Positions 1 through 11,783 of a stretch of 64,000 bases of DNA are shown one piece after another. Numbering within the stretch: position 1 is the first letter of the stretch; each line of letters begins with the position of its first letter. The notes below the pieces were generated by a model. It ran no database searches and was not told the origin of the DNA. It worked only from the letters and a program-made list of their open reading frames with translations. Source of the DNA: Lachnospiraceae bacterium JLR.KK008. Lineage in GTDB: Bacteria; Bacillota; Clostridia; Lachnospirales; Lachnospiraceae. The stretch covers positions 3,124,749 through 3,188,748 of the forward strand of contig CP143548.1 of assembly GCA_037015955.1 (NCBI GenBank), given 5' to 3'. A program made the translations under genes and the position numbers.

Positions 1-1085
1 AATTCTTCCGTCTGTGACTGATGAGTCTGCGGCTGCTGCTCATATATTGTCGGTTGTGGTTCATAAACCTGGGCTTCCGGCTCATAAAGCTGTGTCTGAG
101 TCTCGTAAAGTTGTGTCTGAGGTTCATAAAACTGTGTTTGAGGTTCATAAATCGTAGTTTGTTGTTCATACATGCCGGGATCCTGCTCGTACATTCCCGG
201 TTCTTCTTCATAAACATCTATCTCATCCGTATCGGCTCCGGTCATATAATTTCTGATTTCATCCGTACCAAGGTCAGAACCGATGGCCGTATACTCTATC
301 GTAGGCTGTGCTTCCCCGGAAGACTGTTCTTCTCCGAGTACTTTTCTCATACTCTCTGCCAGCTCTTTTTGCAGATTGATCGTCGCATATTCCCCTACAT
401 TAACCGGTTTTACTTCAATATTCAGTTCATCATCCTCAATTTTTTGCGGGATCGGTGCGGACGGCGCCGGAACACCTTTCAACTTTTTATATTTCTTCTG
501 TTGATCCGTGTTCAAAGGGGCATGAAGCATCTTCAGCTCCAGTGCTTTCAATACATATTTCCCTTCCCCAAACCAGAGTACGAGCTCATCGCACTCTTCC
601 ACACATTTCGTGCCGAGTCCGATTCTGTGATACAGATAAGCAAGCTCATAAGCCCATTTTTCTCTGTATTCCCTTCTTTTTAATTCTTCCAGGACAGCAA
701 TCCTCTCTTCCAGCGTCACTTCCTGGGCTTCGTATAATTTATATTGGAGTACGTATCTTCCGTTATCTCTCGGTGCTGTCTGGACAAATTCTTTATAATA
801 TTCCACTGCGTGTACGACATCATCCAATTTGATTGAAAGTTCACAGAGAGAGTAAATAATCATCCTTCCACCCGGATGACGTTCATAAGCAAGCAATAAA
901 ATTTCTCTGCTCTCCTCGTATCTTCTGTTGATTTTATACAGATCACTAACCGTACAGAGCATATTGACACTTCTCACTTTACGCCAGTCGATACTATCCG
1001 CAATCTCCATTGCCTCTGTATATTTCTTTCTTCCGATTAACGTTTTGATTTCCTCTGAACGAATCTTATATTCATATTTATCCAA
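1..1085 (-). CDS. TPR-like protein with tandem heptad tail (3' end outside window)
   Basis: Partial gene that runs off the left edge, reading leftwards. I do not know its function, though similar proteins beside rsmA are familiar from Lachnospiraceae. The start chosen is TTG at 1085 (MDKYEYKIRSEE), because GAGGTG lies 6 nt upstream; a GTG at 1094 would overlap that ribosome binding site. Residues 1 to about 200 are helical with TPR-like spacing (for example ERHPGGRMIIYSLCELSI and EYYKEFVQTAPR). From about residue 285 to the window edge it becomes low complexity, with roughly nine degenerate heptads of the form YEPQTQx. No signal peptide or membrane segment is visible in the part seen. A separate promoter lies between it and rsmA. 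Homologues I recall continue into further C-terminal domains, which cannot be checked here. Confidence 0.75.
   Translation of the reverse strand, partial: MDKYEYKIRSEEIKTLIGRKKYTEAMEIADSIDWRKVRSVNMLCTVSDLYKINRRYEESREILLLAYERHPGGRMIIYSLCELSIKLDDVVHAVEYYKEFVQTAPRDNGRYVLQYKLYEAQEVTLEERIAVLEELKRREYREKWAYELAYLYHRIGLGTKCVEECDELVLWFGEGKYVLKALELKMLHAPLNTDQQKKYKKLKGVPAPSAPIPQKIEDDELNIEVKPVNVGEYATINLQKELAESMRKVLGEEQSSGEAQPTIEYTAIGSDLGTDEIRNYMTGADTDEIDVYEEEPGMYEQDPGMYEQQTTIYEPQTQFYEPQTQLYETQTQLYEPEAQVYEPQPTIYEQQPQTHQSQTEE
20..230 (-). repeat. 21-bp in-frame tandem repeats coding YEPQTQx heptads
   Basis: About nine degenerate 21-bp units, each coding seven residues around a Tyr-Glu core (YEPQTQF, YEPQTQL, YETQTQL, YEPEAQV and similar). 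The units lie entirely within the partial TPR-like gene. Their similarity at DNA level suggests expansion by slippage or recombination. Confidence 0.8.
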
Positions 1086-1146
1086 CGTACTCACCTCTAT
1101 GGAATCGTATACACAATTCACACAATAACCCATTGTCAATGTTTTA

Positions 1147-1175
1147 AGTTTACCATAGGCCCTTTCATAAGTCAA
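1147..1175 (-). promoter_or_regulatory. Promoter for the TPR-like gene
   Basis: On the minus strand TTGACT (1170-1175) and TAAACT (1147-1152) are separated by 17 nt, a good sigma-A match. It lies in the 95-nt gap after rsmA, so the TPR-like gene can be transcribed separately from tatD-rsmA. A second, weaker TTGACA follows closer to the gene. Confidence 0.55.
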
Positions 1176-1180
1176 AAGAA

Positions 1181-2050
1181 TCAAGACGATTTGCCCTTCA
1201 GAATATCACTCAGACATGCAAACTGAGATAAGGTCAGAGCTTCCCCTCTGACAGTGGCAGAAAGTTCCATTTGTTTCAACGCGTCCTGTATCTGTTCTTT
1301 TGTCACCTCCAGACTTCCTGCATTACCAAGACTGTTCGCCAAAGTTTTTCTTCTCTGTCCGAACGCTGCCCGGATCAGTGAAAACAGATATGTTTCATCT
1401 GCTACCTGAACTGGATTTTCTTTATATTTGTTCAGCCGTACTACGGCGCTTCCAACATTTGGTCTGGGAATGAAACAATTAGGAGAGACGTCCATCATTA
1501 CTTCCGGTCTGGCATAATACTGTACCGCCAATGAAAGTGCGCCATAATCTTTCGTGCCCGGCCCGGCCTGCATTCTCTCAGCCACTTCTTTCTGTACCAT
1601 AACTGTGATGCTTTCAAGTGGTACACAGCTCTCAAATAATCCCATAATGATCGGCGTTGTAATATAATACGGCAGATTGGCAACTACTTTGATCGGTCTG
1701 CCTCCGTTTTTCTCCTCCGCGAGCGCTTTCAGATTGACCTTTAATATGTCTTCATTGATAATTGAGACATTATTATAGTCCGCTAACGTCTCTTTCAGAA
1801 TTGGAATCAGAAATCTGTCGATCTCCACCGCAATCACTTCTCTGGCAGACTCTGCCAGATATTGGGTCATCGTTCCGATGCCAGGTCCAATCTCCAACAC
1901 ACAGTCATCTTCTGTCACTTCCGCAGCTTGTACGATATTATCCAGAATATGAGAATCGACCAGAAAATTTTGCCCGTATCGTTTCTGAAAATTGAAGTGA
2001 TATTTATTTAAAATCTCAACAGTACTGGAAATCTTTCCTAAATGTGCCAT
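1181..2050 (-). CDS. rsmA: 16S rRNA (adenine1518/1519-N6) dimethyltransferase RsmA
   Basis: Transfers four methyl groups from S-adenosylmethionine to two adjacent adenines in the 3' terminal hairpin of 16S rRNA, late in 30S assembly. At 289 aa it has the normal length. Visible motifs are GQNFL (about residues 26-30), the SAM-binding EIGPGIGTMT (about 53-62) and the catalytic NLPYY motif (about 124-128) typical of N6-adenine methylases. The C-terminal region carries the usual FGQRRKTL segment. Its start overlaps the end of tatD by 13 nt, so the two are translationally close and probably share an mRNA. Family identity is clear; sensitivity to kasugamycin when absent is known for the family, not shown here. 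Confidence 0.97.
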   Translation of the reverse strand: MAHLGKISSTVEILNKYHFNFQKRYGQNFLVDSHILDNIVQAAEVTEDDCVLEIGPGIGTMTQYLAESAREVIAVEIDRFLIPILKETLADYNNVSIINEDILKVNLKALAEEKNGGRPIKVVANLPYYITTPIIMGLFESCVPLESITVMVQKEVAERMQAGPGTKDYGALSLAVQYYARPEVMMDVSPNCFIPRPNVGSAVVRLNKYKENPVQVADETYLFSLIRAAFGQRRKTLANSLGNAGSLEVTKEQIQDALKQMELSATVRGEALTLSQFACLSDILKGKSS

Positions 2051-2802
2051 AATTTCTCTCCGTTCTCTCTTGTTATCTCCACTACCTTATCATAAGAAAT
2101 TCCCTTTATATTGGCAATCTCTTTTGCAATAAAAGGAAGATTCAGAGAACTGTTCCTTTTACCGCGGTTTGGAACCGGCGCCAGATAAGGGCTGTCTGTC
2201 TCAAGGACGATCTTTTCAATCGGAATATATGCCACCGCCTCTTTTAATTTTTTGGCATTATGAAAGGTGACAACACCTCCGATACCAAAATAATAGTCCA
2301 TATTTAAAAATTCTCTGGCTGTTTCCTTTGTATAAGAAAAACAATGGATCACACCGCCTGACCGTTCCGCGTGAAGTTGCTTCATCATATCCAGAGTATC
2401 TTTGGCCGCCTCTCTGGAATGAATGATAACCGGCAGGTTTATTTCCTGTGCCAGATGAAGTTGCCTCTCAAACCATTTTTTCTGTATTTCAGGGGAAGGT
2501 TCTTTCCAATAATAATCCAGCCCGATCTCTCCGACAGAAATCACTTTTTCATGATCACACTGTGCTCTCAACCACTGGAAACTCTCTTCTGTCAACTCTC
2601 CGGTTTCACTCGGATGAATGCCTGCGGCGGCATAGACAAACGGATATTTTTCGGAGAGAGCAATCGTTTTGCTGACACTTTGCAGGCTGGAACTGACATT
2701 AATGACATTTTTAATGTCATTTTCCGGCAGACTGCACAACAACTCGTCTCTGTCTTGTTCAAATGCGGCATCATCATAGTGGGCATGTGTTTCAAATATC
2801 AT
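2038..2802 (-). CDS. tatD: TatD family metal-dependent deoxyribonuclease
   Basis: TIM-barrel amidohydrolase-fold nuclease of the TatD/YabD family, a cytoplasmic Mg-dependent DNase. The metal ligands are visible: HAH near the N-terminus, GEIGLDYYW, HSREA, HCFSY and the C-terminal ETDSPYLAP. I start it at ATG 2802 (MIFETHAHYDD) rather than nine codons upstream, because AAGGGA lies about 7 nt before this ATG and family members begin at this point, giving 254 aa. It overlaps rsmA by 13 nt, a common pairing in Firmicutes. The physiological substrate in this organism cannot be inferred. Confidence 0.93.
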   Translation of the reverse strand: MIFETHAHYDDAAFEQDRDELLCSLPENDIKNVINVSSSLQSVSKTIALSEKYPFVYAAAGIHPSETGELTEESFQWLRAQCDHEKVISVGEIGLDYYWKEPSPEIQKKWFERQLHLAQEINLPVIIHSREAAKDTLDMMKQLHAERSGGVIHCFSYTKETAREFLNMDYYFGIGGVVTFHNAKKLKEAVAYIPIEKIVLETDSPYLAPVPNRGKRNSSLNLPFIAKEIANIKGISYDKVVEITRENGEKLWHI

Positions 2803-2882
2803 AAAGGTTCCCTTTCTTTGCTTCTGCAAATTTTATAATTTTCACAAATTTTATATTTTTTATATTTTTTTTAATAAATAGC

Positions 2883-2911
2883 TTGCAAATCAAAAAATAT
2901 TATACTATAAT
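2883..2911 (+). promoter_or_regulatory. tRNA-Lys promoter
   Basis: TTGCAA (2883-2888), 17 nt, TATAAT (2906-2911), placed 35 nt before the tRNA in an otherwise AT-rich gap. Confidence 0.65.
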
Positions 2912-2946
2912 CATTAATACATTGTAAATAATTTATGAATGGACAA

Positions 2947-3019
2947 GCGCCTTTAGCTCAGTTGGTAGAGCACCTGACTCTTAATCAGGGTGTCCAGGGT
3001 TCGAGCCCCTGAAGGCGCA
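2947..3019 (+). tRNA. tRNA-Lys (anticodon CTT)
   Basis: A complete cloverleaf: acceptor GCGCCTT pairs with AAGGCGC, the anticodon loop is CTCTTAA (anticodon CTT, reads AAG), and the T loop is TTCGAGC. Discriminator base A. The 3' CCA is not encoded. Confidence 0.95.
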
Positions 3020-3024
3020 CTTAT

Positions 3025-3069
3025 AAGTACCATCTTTGGGGACGATAAGAGCCTTGGGGATGGTACTTT
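3025..3069 (+). terminator. Terminator after tRNA-Lys
   Basis: AAGTACCATC (3025-3034) pairs perfectly with GATGGTACTT (3059-3068). The downstream T stretch is short and interrupted (TTTCTTCTTT). Confidence 0.6.
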
Positions 3070-3122
3070 CTTCTTTGTATCTCTGTTCTCTCTTAATCTT
3101 TTCTTTAATTTCCAAAACTTTA

Positions 3123-3151
3123 TTGTAAAATACGGACCCATTTAATATAAT
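3123..3151 (+). promoter_or_regulatory. Promoter of the SIMPL-domain gene
   Basis: TTGTAA (3123-3128), 17 nt, TATAAT (3146-3151), 46 nt before the ATG. Confidence 0.6.
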
Positions 3152-3197
3152 TAACTTTATAACATATAAGGGTTTTATCAAAGGAGGAGGATAAAAT

Positions 3198-4025
3198 ATG
3201 TACGGAAACATGTATGGAAAAGAAAATGGAAATCAAAATGAAAAAGAAGACTACATCGAACTGCAGATCCCAAAAACAAAATCATTTCCCACAGCTGTCA
3301 TTATTTCTCTGATCGCCGGTATTTCCGCGATTGTCTGTGTCAGCATATTTTCCGCTTGTCTGTTAAAATACAAGACACATACAAGTGGAAGCGGCATCTC
3401 CGTCACAGGATCTGCCAGTTGTGATTTTGAATCTGATCTGATCGTATGGCGTGGCAGCTTTTCTTCCTATGGGCCTACGCCAAAGATTGCTTATCAGTCA
3501 ATTAAAAACGATGCGGACGTGATCAAACAATATTTGCTTGACAATGGAATTTCAGAAGATGAACTTGCTTTCAGCTCTGTCTCAATTTCCCAGAGATGGG
3601 TGGCAGAGTATAATGAAGAGGGAGACCGTATTGGAGAATACCTTGATGGATATGATCTCTATCAGTCGATCACTGTAACATCAGGCGATTTGGACAAAGT
3701 AGATGCCGTTTCCCGTGATATTACAAAATTGATCGAAGCCAATATCGAATTTGAATCGGACTCTCCGGAATACTATTATACAAAACTCGATGAATTGAAA
3801 CTATCTCTGATTGAACAGGCTACAGAAAATGCAAAAATGAGAGCAGATCTGATCGCCGGTGGTACGAACTCCAAAACAACCAGACTGTTGAGTGCAAATC
3901 TTGGTGTTTTCCAGATCACAGCACAGAACTCCGATACAGAGTATAGCTATGGCGGTGCGTTTGATACCAGCTCCAGAAACAAAACCGCGACAATCACGGT
4001 AAAGCTCAACTACGAGACAAAATAA
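3198..4025 (+). CDS. SIMPL (DUF541) domain membrane-anchored protein
   Basis: A 275-aa protein with a short charged cytoplasmic N-terminus, one membrane segment at about residues 31-55, and an extracellular SIMPL domain. The domain is recognisable from the ISVTGSA start, the YQSIKNDADVIKQYL helix, the alternating SITV strand, and the late LNYETK strand. SIMPL proteins form oligomeric rings; their biochemical role in Firmicutes is unclear. The start ATG 3198 is supported by AAAGGAGGAGG 8 nt upstream. It stands alone between the tRNA-Lys terminator and a convergent terminator, with its own promoter. No catalytic residues are evident. Confidence 0.85.
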   Translation: MYGNMYGKENGNQNEKEDYIELQIPKTKSFPTAVIISLIAGISAIVCVSIFSACLLKYKTHTSGSGISVTGSASCDFESDLIVWRGSFSSYGPTPKIAYQSIKNDADVIKQYLLDNGISEDELAFSSVSISQRWVAEYNEEGDRIGEYLDGYDLYQSITVTSGDLDKVDAVSRDITKLIEANIEFESDSPEYYYTKLDELKLSLIEQATENAKMRADLIAGGTNSKTTRLLSANLGVFQITAQNSDTEYSYGGAFDTSSRNKTATITVKLNYETK

Positions 4026-4093
4026 GAAAAATAAGTGTATAGAAATTAATTTTTAATTTAATAAATTCTATTTTTTTCGACACCTTAAAAATT

Positions 4094-4141
4094 AAATCGA
4101 CATAGTTCTCAGGATATAATCCGGAACTATGTCGATTTTTT
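4094..4141. terminator. Bidirectional terminator between SIMPL gene and HAD gene
   Basis: A 13-bp perfect stem, ATCGACATAGTTC (4096-4108) with GAACTATGTCGAT (4124-4136), followed by T5 on the plus strand and preceded by an A-rich run that gives Ts on the minus strand. It serves two convergent genes and overlaps the HAD stop region. Confidence 0.85.
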
Positions 4142-4796
4142 ATAACTCTTCTGCTTTCAGTGCATCTCTAAACTTGAGAAGAGAATCATATTTCTTATAG
4201 ACCAACGATAAGATTTCCTCATCCGGCTGTATCTGATCAGGTATCATAACCGGTGTCATACCTGCGGCGTAAGCCGCCCGGATCCCATTGGGAGAATCTT
4301 CAACGGCGATCGCATCCTCGGGCTTTACACCGATTGCTTCACAGGCTTTCAGGTAAATATCAGGCTTCGGCTTACTTAAATGCACCTGATCTCCGCCAAT
4401 AATCGCCTGAAAGTAATCTGTCAGTCCGGAATCCTTCAGATGGCTCAAAACGGAAGCCGTACTCGACGAAGATGCCAGAGCTATCGTATATTCGTTTTCT
4501 TTCAGATACATTAAAATTTCTTCTGTACCTTTCATAAGCGGAAGTCCGTCTTCTCTGATCCATTTCTGCATCAGAGCTTTTCCGGCATTCAGAAATTCTT
4601 CAGCATCAAATTCGTCTCCAAACACTTTCTTAAATCTGGATATAATATCTGTCCTATTTCTGCCGATACAGCCATTCGTAAACTGCCTGATGTCTCCCAG
4701 CTTTCTTTCCTCTGCCAGTTGATACCATGCTTTGTTCGACAACATTTGGGTATCAAAGAGAACACCATCCATGTCAAATACGACCGCCTTTTTCAT
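4140..4796 (-). CDS. HAD-superfamily phosphatase, beta-phosphoglucomutase-like
   Basis: A 218-aa HAD subfamily IA hydrolase with a helical cap. All four HAD motifs are present: [10 protein letters not shown] (nucleophile Asp at about residue 8), ALASSSS (motif II Ser), KPKPDIY (motif III Lys), and [11 protein letters not shown] (motif IV). The GIGR-type cap loop and the VEDSPNGI signature resemble beta-phosphoglucomutase and sugar-phosphate phosphatases, so the substrate is probably a phosphorylated sugar, but it cannot be fixed from sequence. The start codon overlaps the tyrS stop by 4 nt (ATGA), which implies translational coupling as the last gene of the gyrA-tyrS transcription unit. Confidence 0.88.
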   Translation of the reverse strand: MKKAVVFDMDGVLFDTQMLSNKAWYQLAEERKLGDIRQFTNGCIGRNRTDIISRFKKVFGDEFDAEEFLNAGKALMQKWIREDGLPLMKGTEEILMYLKENEYTIALASSSSTASVLSHLKDSGLTDYFQAIIGGDQVHLSKPKPDIYLKACEAIGVKPEDAIAVEDSPNGIRAAYAAGMTPVMIPDQIQPDEEILSLVYKKYDSLLKFRDALKAEEL

Positions 4797-6013
4797 TTCG
4801 TAATTACCTTTCTGAAATTTTTCTTGCCTCGCTTGACAATCATACCGTCAGCAAAGGCTGATTTTTCATATTCCTGTTTAATGTCCGTCACTTTTTCTCC
4901 ATCCACAGAGACACCGCCCTGCTCGATGGCCCTCCGTCCTTCCGATCTGGTAGCGACCAATCCTGATTTTACAAGAACACTGATCAGATCGATCTTCTCT
5001 TCCACAAAATCTTCCGCTGTCAGTTCCGCCATAGGCATATCCTGCGCATTTCCGGTGGAAAACAGTGCGCGCGCACCTTCCTGTGCCTTTCTGGCTTCCT
5101 CGTCTCCATGGACAAGTTTCGTCAGCTCATAAGCCAATATTTCCTTGGCCTCATTCAACTGGCTCCCCTCCCAGGAATCCATTGTATCAATTTCTTCCAG
5201 AGGAAGAAAAGTCAACATACGGATACATTTCAATACATCTGCATCAGCCACATTTCTCCAATACTGATAAAATTCAAACGGAGAAGTTTTATTCGGATCA
5301 AGCCAGACGGCGCCCTTCTGCGTTTTCCCCATCTTCTTACCTTCCGAGTTCAGAAGCAGTGTGATCGTCATCGCATACGCGTCTTTTCCCAGTTTGCGCC
5401 GGATCAGTTCCGTGCCGCCGAGCATGTTACTCCACTGATCATCTCCGCCAAACTGCATATTACAGCCATATTTTTGATACAACTCATAAAAATCATAACT
5501 TTGCATAATCATATAATTAAATTCCAGGAAAGAAAGACCTTTTTCCATTCTCTGTTTATAACACTCTGCCGTTAACATACGATTGACAGAAAAATGAGCA
5601 CCCACTTCCCGGAGAAGCTCAACATAATTCAGATCCATCAGCCAGTCAGCATTGTTTACCATCAGCGCTTTTCCTTCCGAAAAATCAATAAACCGACTCA
5701 TCTGTTTTTTAAAGCAGTCACAGTTATGCTGAATCTGCTCTTTTGTCATCATTGTGCGCATATCGCTTCTGCCGGAAGGATCACCGATCATACCGGTGCC
5801 CCCTCCAATCAGCGCAATCGGCTTATTTCCTGCCATCTGCAACCGTTTCATCAGACAGAGGGCCATAAAATGCCCGACATGAAGACTGTCTGCAGTCGGA
5901 TCGAAACCAATATAAAACGTTGCTTTTCCATGATTGATCAGTTCTTTGATCTCTTCTTCATCTGTCAGCTGTGCAAGAAGTCCTCTCGCCTTTAGTTCCT
6001 CAAATATTGTCAT
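4793..6013 (-). CDS. tyrS: Tyrosyl-tRNA synthetase
   Basis: Class I aminoacyl-tRNA synthetase that charges tRNA-Tyr in the cytoplasm. At 406 aa it matches the TyrS1 group. The HIGH-equivalent is HVGH (about residue 47) and the KMSKS-equivalent is KMGKT (about 231), both acceptable variants in this group. The tyrosine pocket segments [12 protein letters not shown] and GGDDQW are present. The last 60 residues form an S4 RNA-binding domain. It overlaps gyrA by 14 nt and the HAD gene by 4 nt. No T-box leader is visible, unlike many Firmicute tyrS genes; here expression must come from the upstream gyrase transcript or an internal promoter. Confidence 0.97.
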   Translation of the reverse strand: MTIFEELKARGLLAQLTDEEEIKELINHGKATFYIGFDPTADSLHVGHFMALCLMKRLQMAGNKPIALIGGGTGMIGDPSGRSDMRTMMTKEQIQHNCDCFKKQMSRFIDFSEGKALMVNNADWLMDLNYVELLREVGAHFSVNRMLTAECYKQRMEKGLSFLEFNYMIMQSYDFYELYQKYGCNMQFGGDDQWSNMLGGTELIRRKLGKDAYAMTITLLLNSEGKKMGKTQKGAVWLDPNKTSPFEFYQYWRNVADADVLKCIRMLTFLPLEEIDTMDSWEGSQLNEAKEILAYELTKLVHGDEEARKAQEGARALFSTGNAQDMPMAELTAEDFVEEKIDLISVLVKSGLVATRSEGRRAIEQGGVSVDGEKVTDIKQEYEKSAFADGMIVKRGKKNFRKVITK

Positions 6014-8462
6014 TTTCTTCTCCCTTTTCTCTCACCTTTGCAATCTTGGCAACCTTTACCTTTTCGTCAAGATTGATCATTTTCACGCCGGAAGTAATCC
6101 TGCCGAGTGTGGAAATGTCATCCATACGCAACTGTATGATAATGCCCGCTGTTGTAATCATCATGATTTCATGACTGTCATCCACAGCTTTCACACCAAC
6201 AACATATCCTGTCTTTTCTGTGATCTTGTAACATTTTATCCCTTTGCCGCCTCGTTTTTGTACGGTAAACTCGTCGAGATACGTACGTTTTCCCATACCA
6301 TTCTCAGATACGATGAGCAGAGAATCACCCTGATGATCGAGCTGCATACCAATGATTTCATCTCCGTCAGACAGATTCATACCGATTACACCCATAGATG
6401 CCCTTCCGGTTGCCCTCACATCGGTTTCCTTAAAGCGGATACACATTCCTTGTTTCGTCACAAGGAAAATTTCCGTATCAGCGTTTGTAATCTTTACTTC
6501 GATCAGCTCGTCGTCTTCCCGAAGACTGATTGCCATCAATCCATTTTTCCTGACATTGCTGTACTCTGTGATTGATGTTTTCTTTACGACGCCGTTTTTT
6601 GTCACCATAAAGAAATTTTGCATTTCTTCATACTTTTTCACTGACATAATGGCAGTGATCTTTTCTCCCGGAGTCATCTGCAGCAGATTTACAATCGCCG
6701 TTCCTCTCGCTGTGCGGCTTGCCTCCGGAATTTCATAAACTTTCAGCCTGTATACTCTTCCATAATTGGTAAAAAACATCACATAATGGTGTGTCGTCGT
6801 CATCAGAAGATCTTCAATATAGTCTTCTTCGATCGTCTGCATCCCTTTGATTCCTTTACCGCCTCTGTTCTGACTCTTGAAGTTATCGACCGTCATCCGC
6901 TTGATATAGCCAAGACTTGTCATGGCAATGACGGTATTCTCTTTTGGAATCAGGTCTTCCATGGAAATATCATAGGCGTCAAATCCGATGACACTCTTTC
7001 TGTCATCTCCATATTTTTCAGCGATCGCCACCATCTCGGTTTTAATAACACCAAGGAGAAGTTTTTCATCCGCAAGAATTGCCTTCAATTCCGCAATTTT
7101 CAAAAGCAATTCCTGATGTTCATTTTCCAGTCGTTCCCGCTCCAGACCTGTGAGAGCACGAAGACGCATATCCACAATCGCCTGTGCCTGCACATCAGAC
7201 AGTCCAAACCGCTCCATCAGACTTACTTTGGCGATCTGTGTCGTCTGACTTCTGCGGATAATCCGGATTACTTCATCAATATGATCAAGCGCAATCAGTA
7301 AACCCTGTAAAATATGATCTCTCTCTTCGGCTTTATTCAGATCATACTTTGTCCGCCTTGTGACAACTTCTTCCTGATGAAGCAGATAATACTTCAACAT
7401 ATCGAGAAGATTCATTACTTTTGGCTCATTGTTGACAAGCGCCAGCATAATAATGCCAAATGTATCCTGCAGTTGTGTATGTTTGTACAACTGATTCAAT
7501 ATCACATTGGCATTGGCGTCTTTTCGCAGTTCGATCACGATGCGCATTCCTTCTCTGTCGGACTCATCCCGCAGATCAGTGATGCCGTCGATTCTTTTTT
7601 CTTTATGTAATTCGGCAATTTTCTCTATTAAACGTGCCTTATTGACCAGATAAGGAAGTTCTGTGACAATGATCTGTTTTTTTCCATTTGGCAAAGTCTC
7701 AATGTCCGTTACCGCTCTTACTTTTACTTTTCCTCTGCCGGTACGATAAGCCTCCTCGCTTCCCCTCGTACCGAGAATGACGCCGCCTGTAGGAAAATCA
7801 GGCGCTTTGATAATTTCAAGGATTTCCTCAATCTCTGTCTCTCTGTCCTCTTCAATACGGTTGTCTATGATTTTCGTCACAGCACCCACTACTTCTCTCA
7901 GATTATGAGGAGGAATATTGGTAGCCATACCGACTGCAATTCCCGTCGTACCGTTTACAAGAAGATTTGGAAAACGACTCGGCAGTACGGACGGTTCTTT
8001 TTCCGTCTCGTCAAAGTTAGGAACGAAGTCGACCGTATTTTTTCCTATATCGGCAAGTAATTCCATGGAAATTTTAGAAAGTCTTGCTTCCGTATAACGC
8101 ATGGCGGCTGCACCATCTCCATCCACGGAGCCAAAATTTCCATGACCATCAATCAGGACATGACGCATTGACCAAGGCTGAGCCATATTGACAAGCGCTC
8201 CATAGATGGAACTGTCGCCATGGGGATGATATTTACCCATCGTATCACCGACGATACGGGCACTCTTTCTGTGAGGCTTGTCAGGACCGTTATTCAGCTC
8301 TATCATCGAATACAGAACACGTCGCTGCACCGGTTTCAATCCATCTCTGACATCAGGAAGGGCTCTCGAGGCAATAACGCTCATCGCATAGTCGATGTAG
8401 GAGGTTTCCATCGTTTTTTTCAAGTCAACATCATGGACTTTGTCAAAAATATTATCTTCCAA
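6000..8462 (-). CDS. gyrA: DNA gyrase subunit A
   Basis: The breakage-reunion subunit of gyrase, 820 aa, which introduces negative supercoils with GyrB. The catalytic tyrosine is Tyr123 in [10 protein letters not shown]. The quinolone region reads [13 protein letters not shown]: Ser84 corresponds to E. coli Ser83, and Gly88 occupies the position of Asp87. The C-terminal beta-pinwheel shows the repeated RGGKGIK-type GyrA boxes (about 537 and 740). Sixteen nt separate it from gyrB upstream, and its end overlaps tyrS. The Gly at position 88 agrees with Lachnospiraceae GyrA as I remember it, so it is probably ancestral and not a selected resistance mutation. Confidence 0.98.
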   Translation of the reverse strand: MEDNIFDKVHDVDLKKTMETSYIDYAMSVIASRALPDVRDGLKPVQRRVLYSMIELNNGPDKPHRKSARIVGDTMGKYHPHGDSSIYGALVNMAQPWSMRHVLIDGHGNFGSVDGDGAAAMRYTEARLSKISMELLADIGKNTVDFVPNFDETEKEPSVLPSRFPNLLVNGTTGIAVGMATNIPPHNLREVVGAVTKIIDNRIEEDRETEIEEILEIIKAPDFPTGGVILGTRGSEEAYRTGRGKVKVRAVTDIETLPNGKKQIIVTELPYLVNKARLIEKIAELHKEKRIDGITDLRDESDREGMRIVIELRKDANANVILNQLYKHTQLQDTFGIIMLALVNNEPKVMNLLDMLKYYLLHQEEVVTRRTKYDLNKAEERDHILQGLLIALDHIDEVIRIIRRSQTTQIAKVSLMERFGLSDVQAQAIVDMRLRALTGLERERLENEHQELLLKIAELKAILADEKLLLGVIKTEMVAIAEKYGDDRKSVIGFDAYDISMEDLIPKENTVIAMTSLGYIKRMTVDNFKSQNRGGKGIKGMQTIEEDYIEDLLMTTTHHYVMFFTNYGRVYRLKVYEIPEASRTARGTAIVNLLQMTPGEKITAIMSVKKYEEMQNFFMVTKNGVVKKTSITEYSNVRKNGLMAISLREDDELIEVKITNADTEIFLVTKQGMCIRFKETDVRATGRASMGVIGMNLSDGDEIIGMQLDHQGDSLLIVSENGMGKRTYLDEFTVQKRGGKGIKCYKITEKTGYVVGVKAVDDSHEIMMITTAGIIIQLRMDDISTLGRITSGVKMINLDEKVKVAKIAKVREKGEENDNI

Positions 8463-8478
8463 ATTATCATCCTCCTGA

Positions 8479-10431
<1,953 letters not shown>

Positions 10432-10451
10432 CTATAATCTGGCGTTACCCG

Positions 10452-11537
10452 TCAGTTTTCACTCACCACCGTTCCATTTGTCACTTTAAATATTTTATTG
10501 ATTTCGAAACGATGATTGATAAAATCATCCAGACCTGTGCAAGTGATGATTGTCTGAATGTTTCCTATGCTATTCAGCAGATAATTCTGCCGATTGTTGT
10601 CCAGCTCTGACAAAACATCATCCAACAATAATAGAGGTGTATCTTTTGAAATCCTTTTTACAAGTTCGATTTCAGATAATTTCAGAGAAAGTGCAGCAGT
10701 CCTCTGCTGACCTTGAGAACCAAATTTACGAATATCTACATTGTCAATGATAAAAGAAAAATCATCTCTGTGGGGTCCTGTCGTAGTCTGTTTTAATTTT
10801 ATGTCTCTTTCTTGATTTTTCTTACATTTTTGTTCAAATTCTTCTTTCGTCACATCAGGTTCATAAACGACCTTCAGTTGTTCTTTCTCTCCGGACAGCT
10901 TTTTATGTATGCCATATACGATCTCATTCAGTTGGTCTGCAAACATATTTCTTCTCTCTATGATTTTAATACCATAGGAAACCAACTGCTCATCCCATAT
11001 GCTGAGTGTATCTTTCAGTTCCGGCCGGATTGAAATATCTTTTAACAGCCTGTTCCTCTGATTGACAATTTTATTGTAATGATTGAGATGATATAAATAA
11101 AAACTGTCCAGCTGACAAAGCTCCATGTCTACAAATCTGCGTCGCTCAGAAGGACCATTTTTAATGATACTCAGGTCTTCGGGAGAAAAAAATACGACAT
11201 TCAATAATCCAAGCAGCTCCGCTGCCTTTTTGATTCTCTGTCCATTGATAGCGATTCCTTTTGACCTGTTGCTGCGCAGGTGCATATCAACCTTAGCTTC
11301 CAGACAGTTTTTCTCCAGATAAGTGCGGATATGTGCTTCTTCTCTGTCAAATTGAATCATCTCTCTGTCCTTACTGCCCTTATGAGATTTCGTAGTGGCG
11401 GATACAAAAACTGATTCTAAAATATTTGTTTTTCCCTGAGCATTGTCTCCGTATAAGATATTGGTACCTTTGTCAAATGTCAGATCGAGGAAATCATAAT
11501 TTCTGAAATTGGAAAGTTCCAGTGACTTGATTACCAT
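10452..11537 (-). CDS. recF: DNA replication and repair protein RecF
   Basis: An SMC-like ABC ATPase that loads RecA at single-strand gaps together with RecO and RecR. At 361 aa it has the usual length. The Walker A is GDNAQGKTN (about residues 31-39), the ABC signature region is FGSQGQQRTAALSLK, and the Walker B is LLLLDDVLSELD. The start lies 5 nt after the S4 gene, so its ribosome binding site is inside that gene. It is part of the dnaA-dnaN-S4-recF-gyrB-gyrA order. Confidence 0.97.
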   Translation of the reverse strand: MVIKSLELSNFRNYDFLDLTFDKGTNILYGDNAQGKTNILESVFVSATTKSHKGSKDREMIQFDREEAHIRTYLEKNCLEAKVDMHLRSNRSKGIAINGQRIKKAAELLGLLNVVFFSPEDLSIIKNGPSERRRFVDMELCQLDSFYLYHLNHYNKIVNQRNRLLKDISIRPELKDTLSIWDEQLVSYGIKIIERRNMFADQLNEIVYGIHKKLSGEKEQLKVVYEPDVTKEEFEQKCKKNQERDIKLKQTTTGPHRDDFSFIIDNVDIRKFGSQGQQRTAALSLKLSEIELVKRISKDTPLLLLDDVLSELDNNRQNYLLNSIGNIQTIITCTGLDDFINHRFEINKIFKVTNGTVVSEN

Positions 11538-11542
11538 ATCGT

Positions 11543-11752
11543 CTATGCCTCGATTTTGATCTGATTTCCTCTGTATTCCACAACATCTCCACTGTGGAGT
11601 TTTTTTCCTCTCTGTGTTTCCACAATGCCATTCACCTTGACAAGCCCGTCCTGTATGACGAATTTTGCGTCCACGCCACTTCCGACAGCGCCTGCTGCCT
11701 TCAATGCCTGTCCTAATTTGATAAATTCATCTTTTAATTTAATAATTTCCAT
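11543..11752 (-). CDS. yaaA: Small S4-domain RNA-binding protein (YaaA family)
   Basis: A 69-aa protein that is essentially a single S4 domain, with the pattern LGQALKAAG, FVIQDGLVKVNG, RRGKKL-like (QRGKKL), and a C-terminal VEYRGNQIKIE strand. Proteins of this size between dnaN and recF are conserved in Firmicutes; binding to RNA, perhaps rRNA, is a family inference. It is tightly packed: 31 nt after dnaN and 5 nt before recF. Confidence 0.92.
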   Translation of the reverse strand: MEIIKLKDEFIKLGQALKAAGAVGSGVDAKFVIQDGLVKVNGIVETQRGKKLHSGDVVEYRGNQIKIEA

Positions 11753-11783
11753 TTTTATCCATTCTAATCATACGATCTTCAAT

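Noticed and set aside
21..832. Long plus-strand open frames
   Set aside because: They are antisense shadows of the minus-strand TPR-like gene, which has a proper start, ribosome binding site and repeat structure.
4793..6013. T-box leader for tyrS
   Set aside because: tyrS overlaps the end of gyrA, so there is no untranslated leader in which a T-box could fit.
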